A model generated the notes under the pieces. The model was not told the DNA's origin and searched no databases. It was given only the letters and a program-made list of their open reading frames with translations. A stretch of DNA of 64,000 nucleotides from Chrysophaeum taylorii (taxonomy: Eukaryota > Sar > Pelagophyceae > Pelagomonadales > Pelagomonadaceae). The translations under genes were made by a program, and so were the position numbers. Positions 7,880 through 18,258 of this stretch are shown piece by piece; the first letter of the stretch is position 1, and each line of letters begins with the position of its first letter. Location: assembly GCA_029834535.1 (NCBI GenBank), contig JAQMWT010000573.1, positions 30,376 through 94,375 on the forward strand. The letters are read 5' to 3'.

Positions 7880-9802
7880 CAGCGAAAAAGCCGACTCTGG
7901 TGGAGAGCACGCATATAGTCACTGTGGCGTTGTGCATAGTCTTCGGCGGAGTCATCTTCATCATTGATTTCGGGAATGGTGTCGTCGTAGAGGTCTAGCT
8001 GACCGTTGTCGTCATAGAAACCGAGGTGTCCTTTTTCGTCTTGTTCATCGGTTTCGGCTTCGCCCTCATCAGGTGGATCGTCCTGGGGATCTGACGTCAA
8101 CATCTGGAGAAATATATTCTGCGGCATCGTTTTCGGCTTCGGAGAGAAGTATCTCGTCGGAGATGGTGGTGATGAGGTTGATGAGCTTGTTCATGCGCTC
8201 GGAGCTTGACGTATGTTGGCGACCGGCTTGACTAAGATTCCGCATGGTTTGGAGCTTGCGACGGACTTCACGAAGGGGGACCTTGAAGCGCTGGTCAGGA
8301 GTAGATGGTTTGGGTGGATGAGGTTGTGTGGGAAAAGTGACCTTGCGAAGATGCGGGTGCTCGCGTTTGTCAGGGGTGACAGGAGGAGCACGGGGACGTT
8401 GCTTGTTCTTCGTTGGGGTGACAGGAGTAGCCTTGGGCTTAGGACTGGCATTGATGTCGTAGTAAGACAGGGAGCGAGGATTTGGAGGCTTTTTGTTAGG
8501 AGGGGGCTTTCTGGGCGTGCCGCGAAATTTGCTTTTTGCGGTAGGCGTGGAGTTGGTGAATGACGTCATTGTCTTCGCCGTCGTGGTCAAGGTTGGCCTC
8601 CGTGAGAAAAACAGCGACGGGGTCGGTGTCTTCGTCGGGATCCGGTGGGGTGTCATCTTCAGAGGGAGAGGTATCATCATCGTCTTCGGTGAAGTGGAGA
8701 CCATGACGGCGGGTGCGAAAACGTGGATTGTCTTTGTCTTAAGTCGGTAGACGACCAAAGTCAGTGACGAAGCGCAAAGGCTTGAAGTTGAGAGTTGGGT
8801 GAGGCTTGAGGTGAGCCCAAAAGTTGCGCTCAAACGTGGAGATGACTGTGATGCGGGCGATGAGCTTGGGAAGGTGGTTGATGGCTTCTTTGTCTTCGTC
8901 GAGTAACAGCGAGTCATTGGGAGTGCGCAGACAGTTAGCAAGACGTGCGAAGCCCTTGATGTGTGTTGGGGCGCGGGAGTCAAGCAAACTTGGAGGGTAC
9001 TTAAAGCGAAGCAGTTGGTGGAATTTTTCCTCGAGAATCTTGTCGTCTGAAAGTTGGAGAGAAGCGTCGTTTGTTATCTAGCGCAGTTGCTGCTGGACAC
9101 GGCGCATATATTCAATATAGTGCGCAGGCTCTCGTGGATCTCTGGGTTGAACGGCGTGTCCAGGAAGGCATTATAGACGTAATGCGCATGGTGGACGTGG
9201 TTCTGGCCCGTGTGCTTGTCGAGTGCTAGGCGAACTTAAAGCACAAAAAATTCGAGTCCTATCGGATAGGAAGATCCGAGTGCATCGATTTCGTTGTATG
9301 CTGGGTGCTTGACGGAGTCGCTACCGGCATGTAGGAAACGGCGAAAGAGGGGGTGCACGGTCTCGCGGAGATATACGATGAAGTCGGCTTCTTTTCCTTG
9401 GAGATGAGTTTGGGTGATCGGATACAACTTGCCTTTTGTCATATCGGTCGGGTCCTTGTCTTTATCTTTAAGTTCTTTTGGAGCTTTGGCTCGTAGACGT
9501 TCGCCAGGAAGTGTTTGCCGAACTTGCGGTAGACACCCTTGTGGAAGACGTAACGGCCTTGGAAATCTTGCGTGTTCCCTCCCGGCGGTAGAGTGGTGGT
9601 CGGGGTCCTTGTCGTATTCGTCGATACAGTGGCTTAGGAGAGCGTCAGCGAGATCATTTATAGATCCGCGCAAGACGGATAACCACGTGTAGAAGCCCTG
9701 TAGGAGGTACTGAGTTATACCTGTTTCAGGCATCAGATGTTCGACGAACAACTGCATGACGCGAAACGAAAGCATTTGGGGTGTGACTTGCGCGTTGTCC
9801 AT
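7879..9802 (-). CDS. Family A gag region (several frames)
   Basis: Several overlapping minus-strand frames (9,236-9,802; 8,739-8,987; 8,069-8,983; 7,879-8,127) together cover the Gag position between the 5' LTR and the protease. They include a helical segment with YLLQGFYTWLSVL, a Pro/Thr/Lys-rich basic segment (8,190-8,600) and an acidic segment (7,950-8,080). No CCHC zinc knuckle was found. The breaks between frames mean that no single full-length Gag is encoded in this copy. Confidence 0.6.
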
Positions 9803-9956
9803 TGACTTGAGGACGACGGCGCTTGGTGGGTCACTAAAGGTATTAATTTTGGTCTTGGGATCTTGCTGAGCCGGAGTGGGAGGTGGAGCCGCAACAGCGA
9901 CGGCAGGTGGTGTGCTTGCACTCGGGCGGACAACGCGTCTATTTGAGCCATCCAGC

Positions 9957-10195
9957 GAGCTTCTTATTCTCGAATCTCCTTTTGATGCTTGGCTTCTAAG
10001 CGAGCTCGCTTCTTGTTCTCGAATCTCTTTTTGATGCTTGGCTTCTAAGCGAGCTCGCTTCTTGTTCTTGAATCTCCTTTTGATGCTTGGCTTCTAAGCG
10101 AGCTCGCTTCTTGTTCTCGAATCTCTTTTTGATGCTTGGCTTCTAAGCGAGCTCGCTTCTTGTTCTCGAATCTCCGTTTGGAGTTCTTGATTGGT
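9957..10195. repeat. 49-bp tandem repeat in family A gag 5' region
   Basis: A unit of exactly 49 bp beginning CGAGCTCGCTTCTTGTTCT starts at 10,001, 10,050, 10,099 and 10,148, with partial units on both sides and high identity. Forty-nine is not a multiple of three, so each unit shifts the Gag frame. The minus-strand N-terminal Gag frame (from about 10,276) stops within the array. The encoded peptide is Glu/Arg/Gln-rich, like a coiled coil. Confidence 0.92.
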
Positions 10196-10283
10196 TAGCA
10201 TTTTGCTTGGGTTCAGGAACGTCAGCGAGCGGGACTCGTCTGGAAGTCCGGAGGCTCTGCTGATACTGGTGCCCAATACCTAG

Positions 10284-10498
10284 AGAACAGTAATTTCAAC
10301 TGTGTTGCCCTTCAGCAGAGCGTGAGAACAGTGGTAGTCTGTCCTCTCGATTCTTTCTCCTAAACGAGAGGACACGGGCGGTGTGAATTAATAACACAGC
10401 GTTGTTTTCTTAAAATAAATCAAAGGGTGGCAAAGTTAAAGGGACTACCTACCCCTAGAATAAGGGCTACTAACCCTAATTCAGATTTTCTATCTCTA
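10284..10498 (-). repeat. Family A 5' LTR
   Basis: Both blocks of the split 3' LTR (396-479 and 1,833-1,938) are joined here, giving an LTR of about 215 bp. Immediately downstream on the minus strand is TGGGCACCAGTATC, a candidate primer binding site starting with TGG. The LTR ends do not show clear TG..CA, so the boundaries are approximate. Confidence 0.75.
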
Positions 10499-11480
10499 AA
10501 AAATGCCGCTGATGATGACGAGCTCGTCGGTATACTCCACCGCGTGGGTGCGCAAGGCAAAGACGCCCACGAGAACCAAAGTTTATCGGATACGACACAT
10601 TCCGAGTCGAGGTCGGAGGCAGCGGACGGTGCCCATGCAGCCGGCTATTGTCATTTCGTGTGAAAGGTATTTCGGACAAGTCTACGGCGGCACGACGTCC
10701 AAGGTTTCACGCGTCGACTCCGAGATTCGCCGCGAGAATACAGCACGCGCGAAAAGTGTGGGTTGCACGATTCCGCGCGGTCCTTGGGCGCACTCGCAAG
10801 CGCGACCGAGCAGAAAAAAAAAATAGCGCCCGGTGGTTGGCAAAGCCAGCAAAGGGGTCGATCTTACGAGCCCCAGCCGCCGCTCGTTTATCAAAAGTAG
10901 TGCGCGATCACGAGCGCCGTCGTCAAAAGCGGCCATTTCAAAAAAAAAACGTCGGCCGCAGCTGAAACGGAAACGAGCCTTAGTGGCGACTTGAGGAGCA
11001 AGATATGGAATACAGCACCGGCGGCGACATGACAGACCGTCGCGCGTGCGCTGTCGACTACGGTCGGCACGAGGACGGGAAAGGAGCGGCGCAGACCTCG
11101 GGAAGAGAACGCGCCGAGCGCGTGCCGCGGCGGACAGTGCGAATCAGCAGTTGGGGCACGGCGGCAGGCGCATGCGGTTATGGATGTGGGATACCATTGG
11201 TCACCTACGAGTTTGCTAAATGCCCGCGCGCATTGCAACACGACTGGACGACACCCGAGGCGGCACGGGATTGGGCGCGTGCCCGGAACAGACGCCGACA
11301 ATGTGGCTAATTGTGGAATACAGAAAGCAAAGGGCCGCACAGGGCGAAGACCACGACGTCGCTACGAGGCGCGTAGCCGGCGCTGAAAAGGGTCGCGGCG
11401 AGGGGTGGCCGCAGCAGCACAACGAGGCTCGGCTGGGCTCGGCTTGGTAAACCAAGTAGCGCGTTGGTGCTCACGCGGGC
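10499..11480. other. No gene recognised
   Basis: GC-rich DNA with several overlapping open frames on both strands, none with a recognisable motif or consistent coding character. It lies between the family A 5' LTR and the OPR-RAP pseudogene. Homopolymer A runs at about 10,806 and 10,938 break the frames. Confidence 0.5.
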
Positions 11481-11484
11481 GACT

Positions 11485-13060
11485 TCAGTGGCCCAACCGC
11501 AGACAAGTTTCGCGTGGTTTGGCCTTACAGCACCCTCGATTGCGCCTATGCAAACACCTGCAGCTTGGCCCGGAGATAAGAGTCTTGCTCTCGAAAGCTC
11601 CCCGTTCAAAAAAAGGAACGTGGACAACGTCCCAGCCAATCCGGGACTTGAAGCGCGTCGAGCCATCCTCAACCCTCGATCTCCCAAGGTAGTGGAATGG
11701 CCCGTCGACTTCGACCGCGCGCTTGGTGTCGGGTTGAGCCATGTCAAGCGACAATCCCTCTTCGATCACGTGCTCAAAGACGTGCGCCCAGCCAACTCGG
11801 TCGAGCGCGGTCACAACGTCGCGATGGAGTTGGGACGGTGATGGGCCCTGACGTTTTGGAGCCACCAGGAGTAGTTGCCGGTGGTTTGAGCTCCGGTCGG
11901 GCCACTCAAGCGTAGTAAAGTGCAACGAAGCAAGGTGGAACTGCGACAAGCCGCGATCGTCGAGGGTATTGAAATCAATCTTCCATAGCAATGGAGGCAA
12001 GCTCGGCAAAAAACTTAGGGTCCTTATTCCAGTCGACGCAGGCAAACGCCCACACTGTGTTCGCGAGGTCCTGGGGAATGAACCCACCAAGCCGCGACCG
12101 GGCCGCCAGGGCAATCGCGTCGAAGAGCTGAGGTGCCTCGACGCGTGCCGTCCCGAATGAATGCCCACGCAGTGTTGGCGAGGTCCTGCAGATTGAACTC
12201 GCCAAGTCGCGGATGAGCCGTGTCAGCGATGGCCGCATAGAGATGAGGTGCCTCGATGCGCGCCGTCGCGAATGCCCAAGCTGTGTTGGCTAGGTCCTGC
12301 GGATTGAACCCACCAAGCCGCGACCGGGCCGCCAGGGCAATCGCGTCGAAGAGCTGAGGTGCCTCGACGCGTGCCGTCGCGAATGAATGCCCACGCCGTG
12401 TTGGTGAGGTCCTGCGGATTGAACCCACCGAGACGCGATGAAGCCGCGTCGGCGATCGCCGCGTACAACTGAGGTGCCTCGATGCGTGCCGTTGCGAAGG
12501 CCCACGCAGAAGCCGCGCCGGCGATCGCCGCGTACAACTGAGGTGCGTCGATGCGTGCCGTCGCGAAGGCCCACACCGTGTTGGAGAGGTGCTGCGGATT
12601 GAACTCGCTAAGCCGCGAAGGAGCCGTGTCCGCGATCGCCGCGTACAACTGAGGTGCCTCGACGCGTGCGGTCGCGAAGGCCCACGCTTACACGTGAGCG
12701 AGGTTCCGCGCATCGAACTCTCGAATGCGGTGCCAACAAGCGTCTGCGAGGGCCATCACACGGCGATCGCGTTGCGCGTCGCGGTTCTGGCCTCCAAACT
12801 TGGCGACGCGGTGCGCGGCAGCCGCCAAACTCCGAGCGCTGAATTCGTCGCCACGAGCCGCGAAGAGTGAGAGAATCGTTTCGGGAGTCGCACCGCGGCC
12901 CGTCATCTGCTTCCCCCATTTAATTTGTTGCCAAAGCGGTGCCTCGGCACTGATGGGTCGAGTGTGGCTCGAGCGAACGCGACAGTCCGCGGCGTAGCGG
13001 GCGCCGCTGCGGCGATACGTCTCACCCCCTTGTCGCATCGCGCCCGCGACTGAGAACCGC
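11485..13060 (-). pseudogene. OPR-repeat / RAP-domain protein pseudogene
   Basis: On the minus strand, successive frames give an N-terminal QQIKWGKQM segment (near 12,900), then repeats of about 38 residues with the consensus FNPQDLANTAWAFATARIEA / PQLYAAIADAA (12,000-12,660), then a RAP domain at about 11,560-11,800 with RAVEVDGPFHYLG. Octotricopeptide-like repeats plus RAP are known from organelle RNA-processing and translation factors. At least four frame changes occur. Two repeats (near 12,155 and 12,382) carry the same 4-nt GAAT duplication that shifts frame, and one repeat is shortened near 12,510. The protein cannot be read through, so I call it a pseudogene. Confidence 0.8.
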
Positions 13061-13960
13061 GCAAGTCTCGACCGTGGTTGTTGCGCGCACTAGGCGGTCG
13101 TCGGCTTGGCGACCGAGAACGGTGCAAGTCTCGACCGTGGCACCGCCAGCCTTCGCGAGCTCAGGGTTTCGTCGTCTTGGCGAATGCGAACGGCGCCGGT
13201 CTCGCCGCCGATTGTCCTGCCCATGGCCAGCTTCGTCAAGTCACGGTGACTTTTGCGCTTGGTGGCGCTCGTAGTTTGACGGCGAGTCGTCGCGCCATTT
13301 CAGATGAGATGTATCCTCCGGCAGCCTGTCCCCTCCTCGAGGACGGTCATCATCGCGGGCGCCAGTCGACCACTTGTCTACGGCGAGCCGGTGGCATCAG
13401 GGACTTGGAAGTTCCGATTGTCGTCGAGGCGCCTTCTTTTCCATTGCTGCTGCGATCCATATCCAAACTCGAGGTCCGTTCCCACAGACCGTTGAGCACC
13501 TCGAGTGTTCGAGGGTTTTCAAGGTCGACTGGTTATAAGAGGGGGTTCGAGGTTGACGACATCGGGGGGTGCGCATAGCTAAAGTAGAGCGTGATCAGGG
13601 GTGTCAAATCACGCACGCAGGTCGGCACACTGCTTGGCCGATGACCCAAAGTGGTTCGAACGTCATTCTTAAAGGTCGGTTTGGTCACATCCATGAAACT
13701 CGCCTCCTCGGGGTTTTCGGATATTGCGCTCGGACTGCGGATTGACCGTCATGCCGACCGGCGGCGGCGAGTGCGCGACGAACTTTGACCGATCGACGTT
13801 GCGAGGTGCGGCGACGACTGCATGTCGATATTGCGCCGGTCGATGTTGCCCGGCGCTAGCTGCGTCAGCCCGAACTTGCTGATCCGAGTTCTTGCTTTGG
13901 CGGCGGCGGTGCTCCAGTGCCTGCGGTCGACGACTAACACGAAAAGACGTGCGGCAAGGT
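13061..13960. other. No gene recognised; short duplicated segment
   Basis: A segment containing GTGCAAGTCTCGACCGTGG is present twice in diverged form (about 13,050-13,078 and 13,110-13,140). Other open frames are short and show no known domain. Confidence 0.4.
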
Positions 13961-13961
13961 C

Positions 13962-14400
13962 TCAGATCTTGATCTGGTCGGTGATGTTCATGGCGGCCGA
14001 CGCTCGTCTCGTGGGCGTGCTCTGCCTTATCGTAGGCCTCGTGGAACTCGCCGTCGCGCTACTTAGGGAGTCCGACGTTCTGGGCGGCGTGAAGTGCAAG
14101 CCGATGCAGTGGGTCGCGTTGTCCTCCGACACGAGCACGACGGGCCGTACGCGCCGCATCCCCCGTACCGCGAGCTCCTTGTCCAGCACCATCATCCGGA
14201 ATATTTGACTCGTCTGGACGTCGGCCTGGAGGTTCGAGACATCTGGTGCGTGGGAGCGGTACTCGCAGCACCTGACGTTCTTGAAGTCGGCGAGCTCTTC
14301 GGGCGCGAGGCTTTTGGTGATGGTCTGGCGCGATGAACTTGCCGTAGTTGAAGCTCTCACATCATGTCATCGTTGCAATCGAAGTGCTGCTCGACAATTT
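13962..14400 (-). pseudogene. Remnant of repeat-borne protein X (copy 1)
   Basis: Minus-strand translation gives NYGKFIAPDHHQK in one frame and RMMVLDKELAVRG..RPVVLVSEDNATH in another. A related but diverged series occurs on the minus strand at 25,880-26,260 (NYGLYGLAPDHHGE; NRMRLLDEDL; RPVVVLSDNHAG). Two loci sharing ordered motifs across frame breaks suggest decayed copies of one mobile or multicopy gene. The family is not recognised. Confidence 0.5.
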
Positions 14401-14950
14401 AGCGTCGCAGCTCTTTCCTGCTGGACCTCAAGCTCGTTCGCGGGCGGAGAAATCTGTGTGTTCGTCCAAGCTCGCGTGCGCCCGCGCGTTTACCAGCAAG
14501 ATCTCGCGCACCTTGACGCCACGATTGCGTCGCTTTTGAGAGGATTGGCCCTTAGGCTTTGGGAGCACCAACCAAACGTTGAATTTGCGTTCGTGTGTCC
14601 GACACGTCAGTGAAAAAAGTGTGAGAAGTGACGTGGTAGAAATATTTTAACTCGAGATTTAACGGTAGAGTTTTCTTTTTTGCTTATAACGGCTTCTCTG
14701 TGTGCTGTGCCTCACGTCAAGTTGAAACAAACGTGTCGAGCTCAAGTAAAAAGGAGTCAACGAAACACAAAGAAGAGTCAACTAAAACATGTTCGAGTCG
14801 AGGTGCGAGCAATGGTCCGAGGGCTCTACTGCACGTACGGCTGTCGCACGACGAGGAGTGCGAGTGGCTCGAGCACCTGCGGTACCGGAGGAGACCTCGG
14901 GCGGGTTCGAGACAGCGGCCGACGTGCGTGTCAGCGTGATGCAATGAAAT
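14401..14950. other. No gene recognised
   Basis: Contains an A/T-rich stretch (14,600-14,700) and open frames without recognisable motifs upstream of the kinase pseudogene. Part of it could be an N-terminal extension of that gene. Confidence 0.4.
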
Positions 14951-14979
14951 GGCTCGCAAGGAAGCGTCCACCACCAAAC

Positions 14980-15680
14980 AAGGGACTTCGCGGTCAAGGT
15001 GCTTCGGCGAAGCCGCAGCAAGACACTACTCGAGAGGTTTCGGCGGGAAGCACACATCCTCGCGCGGCTCGCACACCCGAACGTGTTTCATCTCGAGGGC
15101 GTCCGCGATCGGACGGCCGTGTTTGGTGCTGGAGTGGGTCGAGACCGACCTTGCCAGGGCGATGATGGAAATGCTCGCGCACCTGCATTCGGGCGACGCG
15201 ATCGAGGACGGACTCGTCGTCATCCACCGCGACGTCTAGCCCGCCAACGTCGGGATCACTGGCTCGGGTCAAGCTCCCTGTTTTTCGGGCTCGCAACTGT
15301 CGTCGTCGTCGTCGCCGCCGCGCCGGAGCATTCGAAGAAGAAGAAAAAAACAACAAGGTGGCAGGTGACGGGCAGCGTCGGGTCGCCTTTGTATACTGCG
15401 CCCGAGAACGCGTGCCACTTGGACTACGGCACGGAAATTTTACTCGTTTGCTCTCGCGGTCTGGGAGCTCCTCGCGTTGGAAGGGATGCACTTTCCCGAC
15501 ATGAGGACGGACCTCCAAACGAAGGTCATCCGCGACGGCCAGAGGCTAAAGACCTGGCATCCCCGTCTCGTGGCTCTCCTGGACAAGGCGTGGGCCCCGA
15601 GGCCCGACCGCCGCCCCACGGCCGTCGAGCTCGCGAACAACCTCCGGACATTCCGTAGGGACCCCCTCACCCCCAGGTTT
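14980..15680 (+). pseudogene. Protein kinase domain pseudogene
   Basis: Several plus-strand frames together give an almost complete kinase domain: RFRREAHILARLAHPNV (C-helix Glu region), CLVLEWVETDLA (hinge), HSGDAIEDGLVVIHRDV (catalytic loop), VTGSVGSPLYTAPE (activation segment/APE), FALAVWELLALEG and RPDRRPTAVELANNLR (C-lobe). The catalytic-loop lysine position of HRDxKPAN reads TAG at 15,238-15,240, directly before PANVGI. Frame changes lie near 15,110, 15,270 and 15,430, with low-complexity GTC/GAA repeats inserted at about 15,300-15,350. The pattern resembles TKL/Ser-Thr kinases of protists. It is non-functional as it stands. Confidence 0.8.
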
Positions 15681-15899
15681 GCTTCTTTGTTATTTTGTGC
15701 CGCCCTACACGATGATTAGGGTTTATAGGAGTAAACTCAAAAACACGCACCCGTTGGGCTCTCAACGGACCTGATTGCGTGCTCGGAAATAAATGCTCGT
15801 CATCGCCCCGGGACTGGCGCCCGTGGCACAGCGACGAAACCCGTCCACGAGGAGGGGACTGGGAGCAAAACCGATCCACCAGGGGCGAGACGACCGGCG

Positions 15900-16320
15900 G
15901 AGACCGAGGCCGTTCGCAGTCTCCGAATGCCTGACGCGAGGACTGGCGGCGCGACGGTCGGGGACTTGAATCCCGAGACGCCGGCGCGACGAGGAGGAAC
16001 GACGCAGCGTCGCGACGACGCCCGTCGCGGCGATCTTTGCCGACACGAGCTGTACTTCGATGGCAACAAATACGGTGGGGAAGCAGACGAGGGTCGAGAC
16101 GATTCTCTCGCTCTTTGCGGCGACAATTTCGATGCTCGGAACTTGTGGACTTCGCGCGACGTTGCGACCGAACGAGTTGGCTGGACGCCGCAAGTCTTCG
16201 AGCACCGAGGAGGGATTGTCGCGTGACATGGCAATCGAAGTCGACGGGCAATACCACTACCTCGAAAGAACGAGGCGCTTCATGTGCCGACTGCTGCGAT
16301 GTCTTGCCTGGGAGGTTGCC
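15900..16320 (+). pseudogene. OPR-RAP protein remnant with internal deletion
   Basis: Plus-strand frames give an N-terminal block with ETILSLFAA (near 16,090), as in the pseudogene at 11,485-13,060, followed within about 120 bp by SRDMAIEVDGQYHYLERT (16,220-16,275), the RAP-domain core. The intervening repeats are gone. This is a second, internally deleted member of the same family. Confidence 0.65.
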
Positions 16321-16433
16321 CCCATTCGTTCATTCCGTAATTTGAGTAGGCATGCGTAATAACTGGGAAGGCAACATATTATCGACTGCGAAGGTTCCTG
16401 TTTAGGCGCGAGAAGCACAAAATATGTGGCGTC

Positions 16434-16490
16434 GATCGGATCGGATCGGATCGGATCGGGGATCGGATCGGGGATCGGATCGGGGGGTGC
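16434..16490. repeat. GATCG / GATCGGG microsatellite
   Basis: Pure GATCG pentamers merging into GATCGG(GG) variants. A similar GATCT pentamer array lies at 44,273-44,308. Confidence 0.9.
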
Positions 16491-16955
16491 AATGCAACGG
16501 TAAGAATAGTGACGTGGTACGAACAAATGGAAACAACAACTTCAAAGGGTGGAAGTTTCATTCTTTCTTTTTGGCTGTAGAAGGCTCGCAACGGATGGAT
16601 GGATGCCTTGTGACTATTTTATTTATTTATTTATTCAAGTAAAGTTGAAACTCGTAGAAGTCCACAGAAAAACGCCCGAAAGTTAAGTTGTTTGAGTCAA
16701 GGAGGGCGGGCGGGTGGGCGGGCGGGCGAGGTGCCAATTCTCGTCGAAAAAGTCGTTGTTTCGAGCAGCGTGAGGAGATGTCGCGGCTCGCTCGGATTCC
16801 TCCGGTGCAGGTGCGTTGGCGAAGCAGCAAAGCAGTTCGAGTCGGCTTCCAGGAGTCGTCGTCTTCCCCGGGTCACAAGGTTTTGAAAAGAAGCAGGATC
16901 CGTCCGTTGCCCCCTCGAGGGGGATAATTCAAACATCGCCAGGACCCCGGGGGAG

Positions 16956-18245
16956 ATGTCCCGGGCGGCGCGGCGGCAGCGGCGGGACGAGATTCGATGG
17001 CCGCAGCCGATTCTGAACGTGATCGAGGGCCCGTGTGCCGCGGAGGTTGGGTCGTTTCTGATGTCGTTGGATCTGGCGCGGCTGGGGCTCGCGTCGCGGC
17101 GATCGCGGCGCGCCGTCGACTGGACAGCCGGCTTTCTGTCGAAAATACCAAAACTCCAAGCCGACGAGACCCCGTTGCTGTTCCTGCGGTTCCTCGAGAC
17201 GCGGGACACGTACGAAGGCGCGTTCGCGTCGTTCTCGGCGCGGCACGGCCTCTTCCTCCAGCCCGACGGCGCGTGGGCGTGCGGCAGGGACGACGGGCGG
17301 TGCGGTCCGAGCAACAACAACTCGCGCGCCCCGCGGCGCCTCGCCGACGCCATCTCCTGCGCCGCCGGGGCCGGCCAGTCGGTCCTGCTTTCTGCGCTGG
17401 GGGAAGTTCACGCGTTCGGCGCGTCGCACGTCGTCACTCGCGCGCGTAGAGACCCTCTCAGACTCGCCCTGCCGGAGAGAGTGGTTGTGGTGAGCGCCTC
17501 CGCGAACCATTGCGTCTTCGTGACGGTCCAGGGCACGGCGCTGACGTCGGGAGTCGGAGCCTTCGGCCGCCTCGGCCACGGGAACAACCAGAACGTCAGG
17601 TGCCCCCGGATCGTTAAAGCTCTCAAGGAGGTGAAAGTCGCGACCGCGGCCGCCGGCGCCGCGCACTCTTTATTCGTGACGAAGAGCGGTCTCGCCTTCG
17701 CCTGCGGCCAGGGCGAAGACGGCCGCCTCGGTTTGGGTCGCGGTCTTCCGGCTGGCCGGACCTCGGATCGCCTCGGGGACGTTTTGGTGCCGCGAGTTTT
17801 GAATTTGACGGACGTTTCCGCCTGCGCTGCTGGAGCTTACCACTCCCTCTTCATCACCTCCAAGGGCCGCCTCCTCTCCTGCGGTCACGACGCTAACGGC
17901 CAGCTCGGCCACTCCCGCCACCACTCCTTCTCGCCGGAATTCGTGATGGACGACGTCAAGATGGCAGTAGCCGGAGCCTCCCACACGCTCGCCCTCTCCG
18001 AAAACGGCTCGGTCTACGCCTGGGGCTGCAACGCCCGCGGATCTCTCGGCCTCTCGGCAGAACAACACGCCGACACGGTCGCTCTCCCCCAAAAGTGCGT
18101 CGCCGTCTCCGCGGGCGGCGCGTCCTCGGCGTTCAAACTCAAGGATGGCTCGGTCTACGTCTGCGGCGCCAACTCCGACGGCCAGCTCGGCCTCCCGCAC
18201 TCGAACGACGTCTACATCCCCACAATCAGACCCCCATTTCCCTAA
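16956..18245 (+). CDS. RCC1-repeat protein with F-box-like N-terminus
   Basis: 429 codons from ATG 16,956 to TAA 18,245. Residues about 22-55 (EGPCAAEVGSFLMSLDLARL and following) resemble an F-box-type helical motif. From about residue 95 to the end there are about six RCC1 repeats, recognisable by G.FGRLGHG, CGQGEDGRLGLG, CGHDANGQLGH, AWGCNARGSLGL and CGANSDGQLGLP, each followed by AGA.HSL..-type strands. RCC1 repeats form a seven-bladed propeller used in guanine-nucleotide exchange or protein recognition. The mix with an F-box would suggest a ubiquitin-ligase adaptor, which is inference. The last blade ends abruptly, so a short 3' exon may be missing. It converges with the WW gene 13 bp away. 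Confidence 0.88.
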   Translation: MSRAARRQRRDEIRWPQPILNVIEGPCAAEVGSFLMSLDLARLGLASRRSRRAVDWTAGFLSKIPKLQADETPLLFLRFLETRDTYEGAFASFSARHGLFLQPDGAWACGRDDGRCGPSNNNSRAPRRLADAISCAAGAGQSVLLSALGEVHAFGASHVVTRARRDPLRLALPERVVVVSASANHCVFVTVQGTALTSGVGAFGRLGHGNNQNVRCPRIVKALKEVKVATAAAGAAHSLFVTKSGLAFACGQGEDGRLGLGRGLPAGRTSDRLGDVLVPRVLNLTDVSACAAGAYHSLFITSKGRLLSCGHDANGQLGHSRHHSFSPEFVMDDVKMAVAGASHTLALSENGSVYAWGCNARGSLGLSAEQHADTVALPQKCVAVSAGGASSAFKLKDGSVYVCGANSDGQLGLPHSNDVYIPTIRPPFP

Positions 18246-18258
18246 TTTTTTTCCCTCG

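Larger units (their letters stand above)
396..10498 (-). mobile_element. Ty1/copia retrotransposon family A carrying a DNA cytosine methyltransferase
   Basis: This is a long minus-strand LTR retrotransposon. Reading from 10,498 downwards the order is 5' LTR, gag, aspartic protease, C5 DNA methyltransferase, zinc-binding and core integrase, acidic linker, reverse transcriptase, RNase H, 3' LTR. Integrase before reverse transcriptase defines Ty1/copia. The 5' LTR is about 215 bp, and the 3' LTR is interrupted by a 1.35-kb insertion. Reading frames change several times (near 8,130, 5,270 and 3,550) and an in-frame TAA separates protease and methyltransferase. The copy is therefore either decayed or depends on recoding. 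No convincing target-site duplication was found, partly because the LTR termini are not canonical TG..CA. Confidence 0.85.

Noticed and set aside
16929-17666. Minus-strand frame of 245 codons opposite the RCC1-like gene
   Set aside because: Antisense shadow; the plus-strand reading has clear RCC1 repeats.
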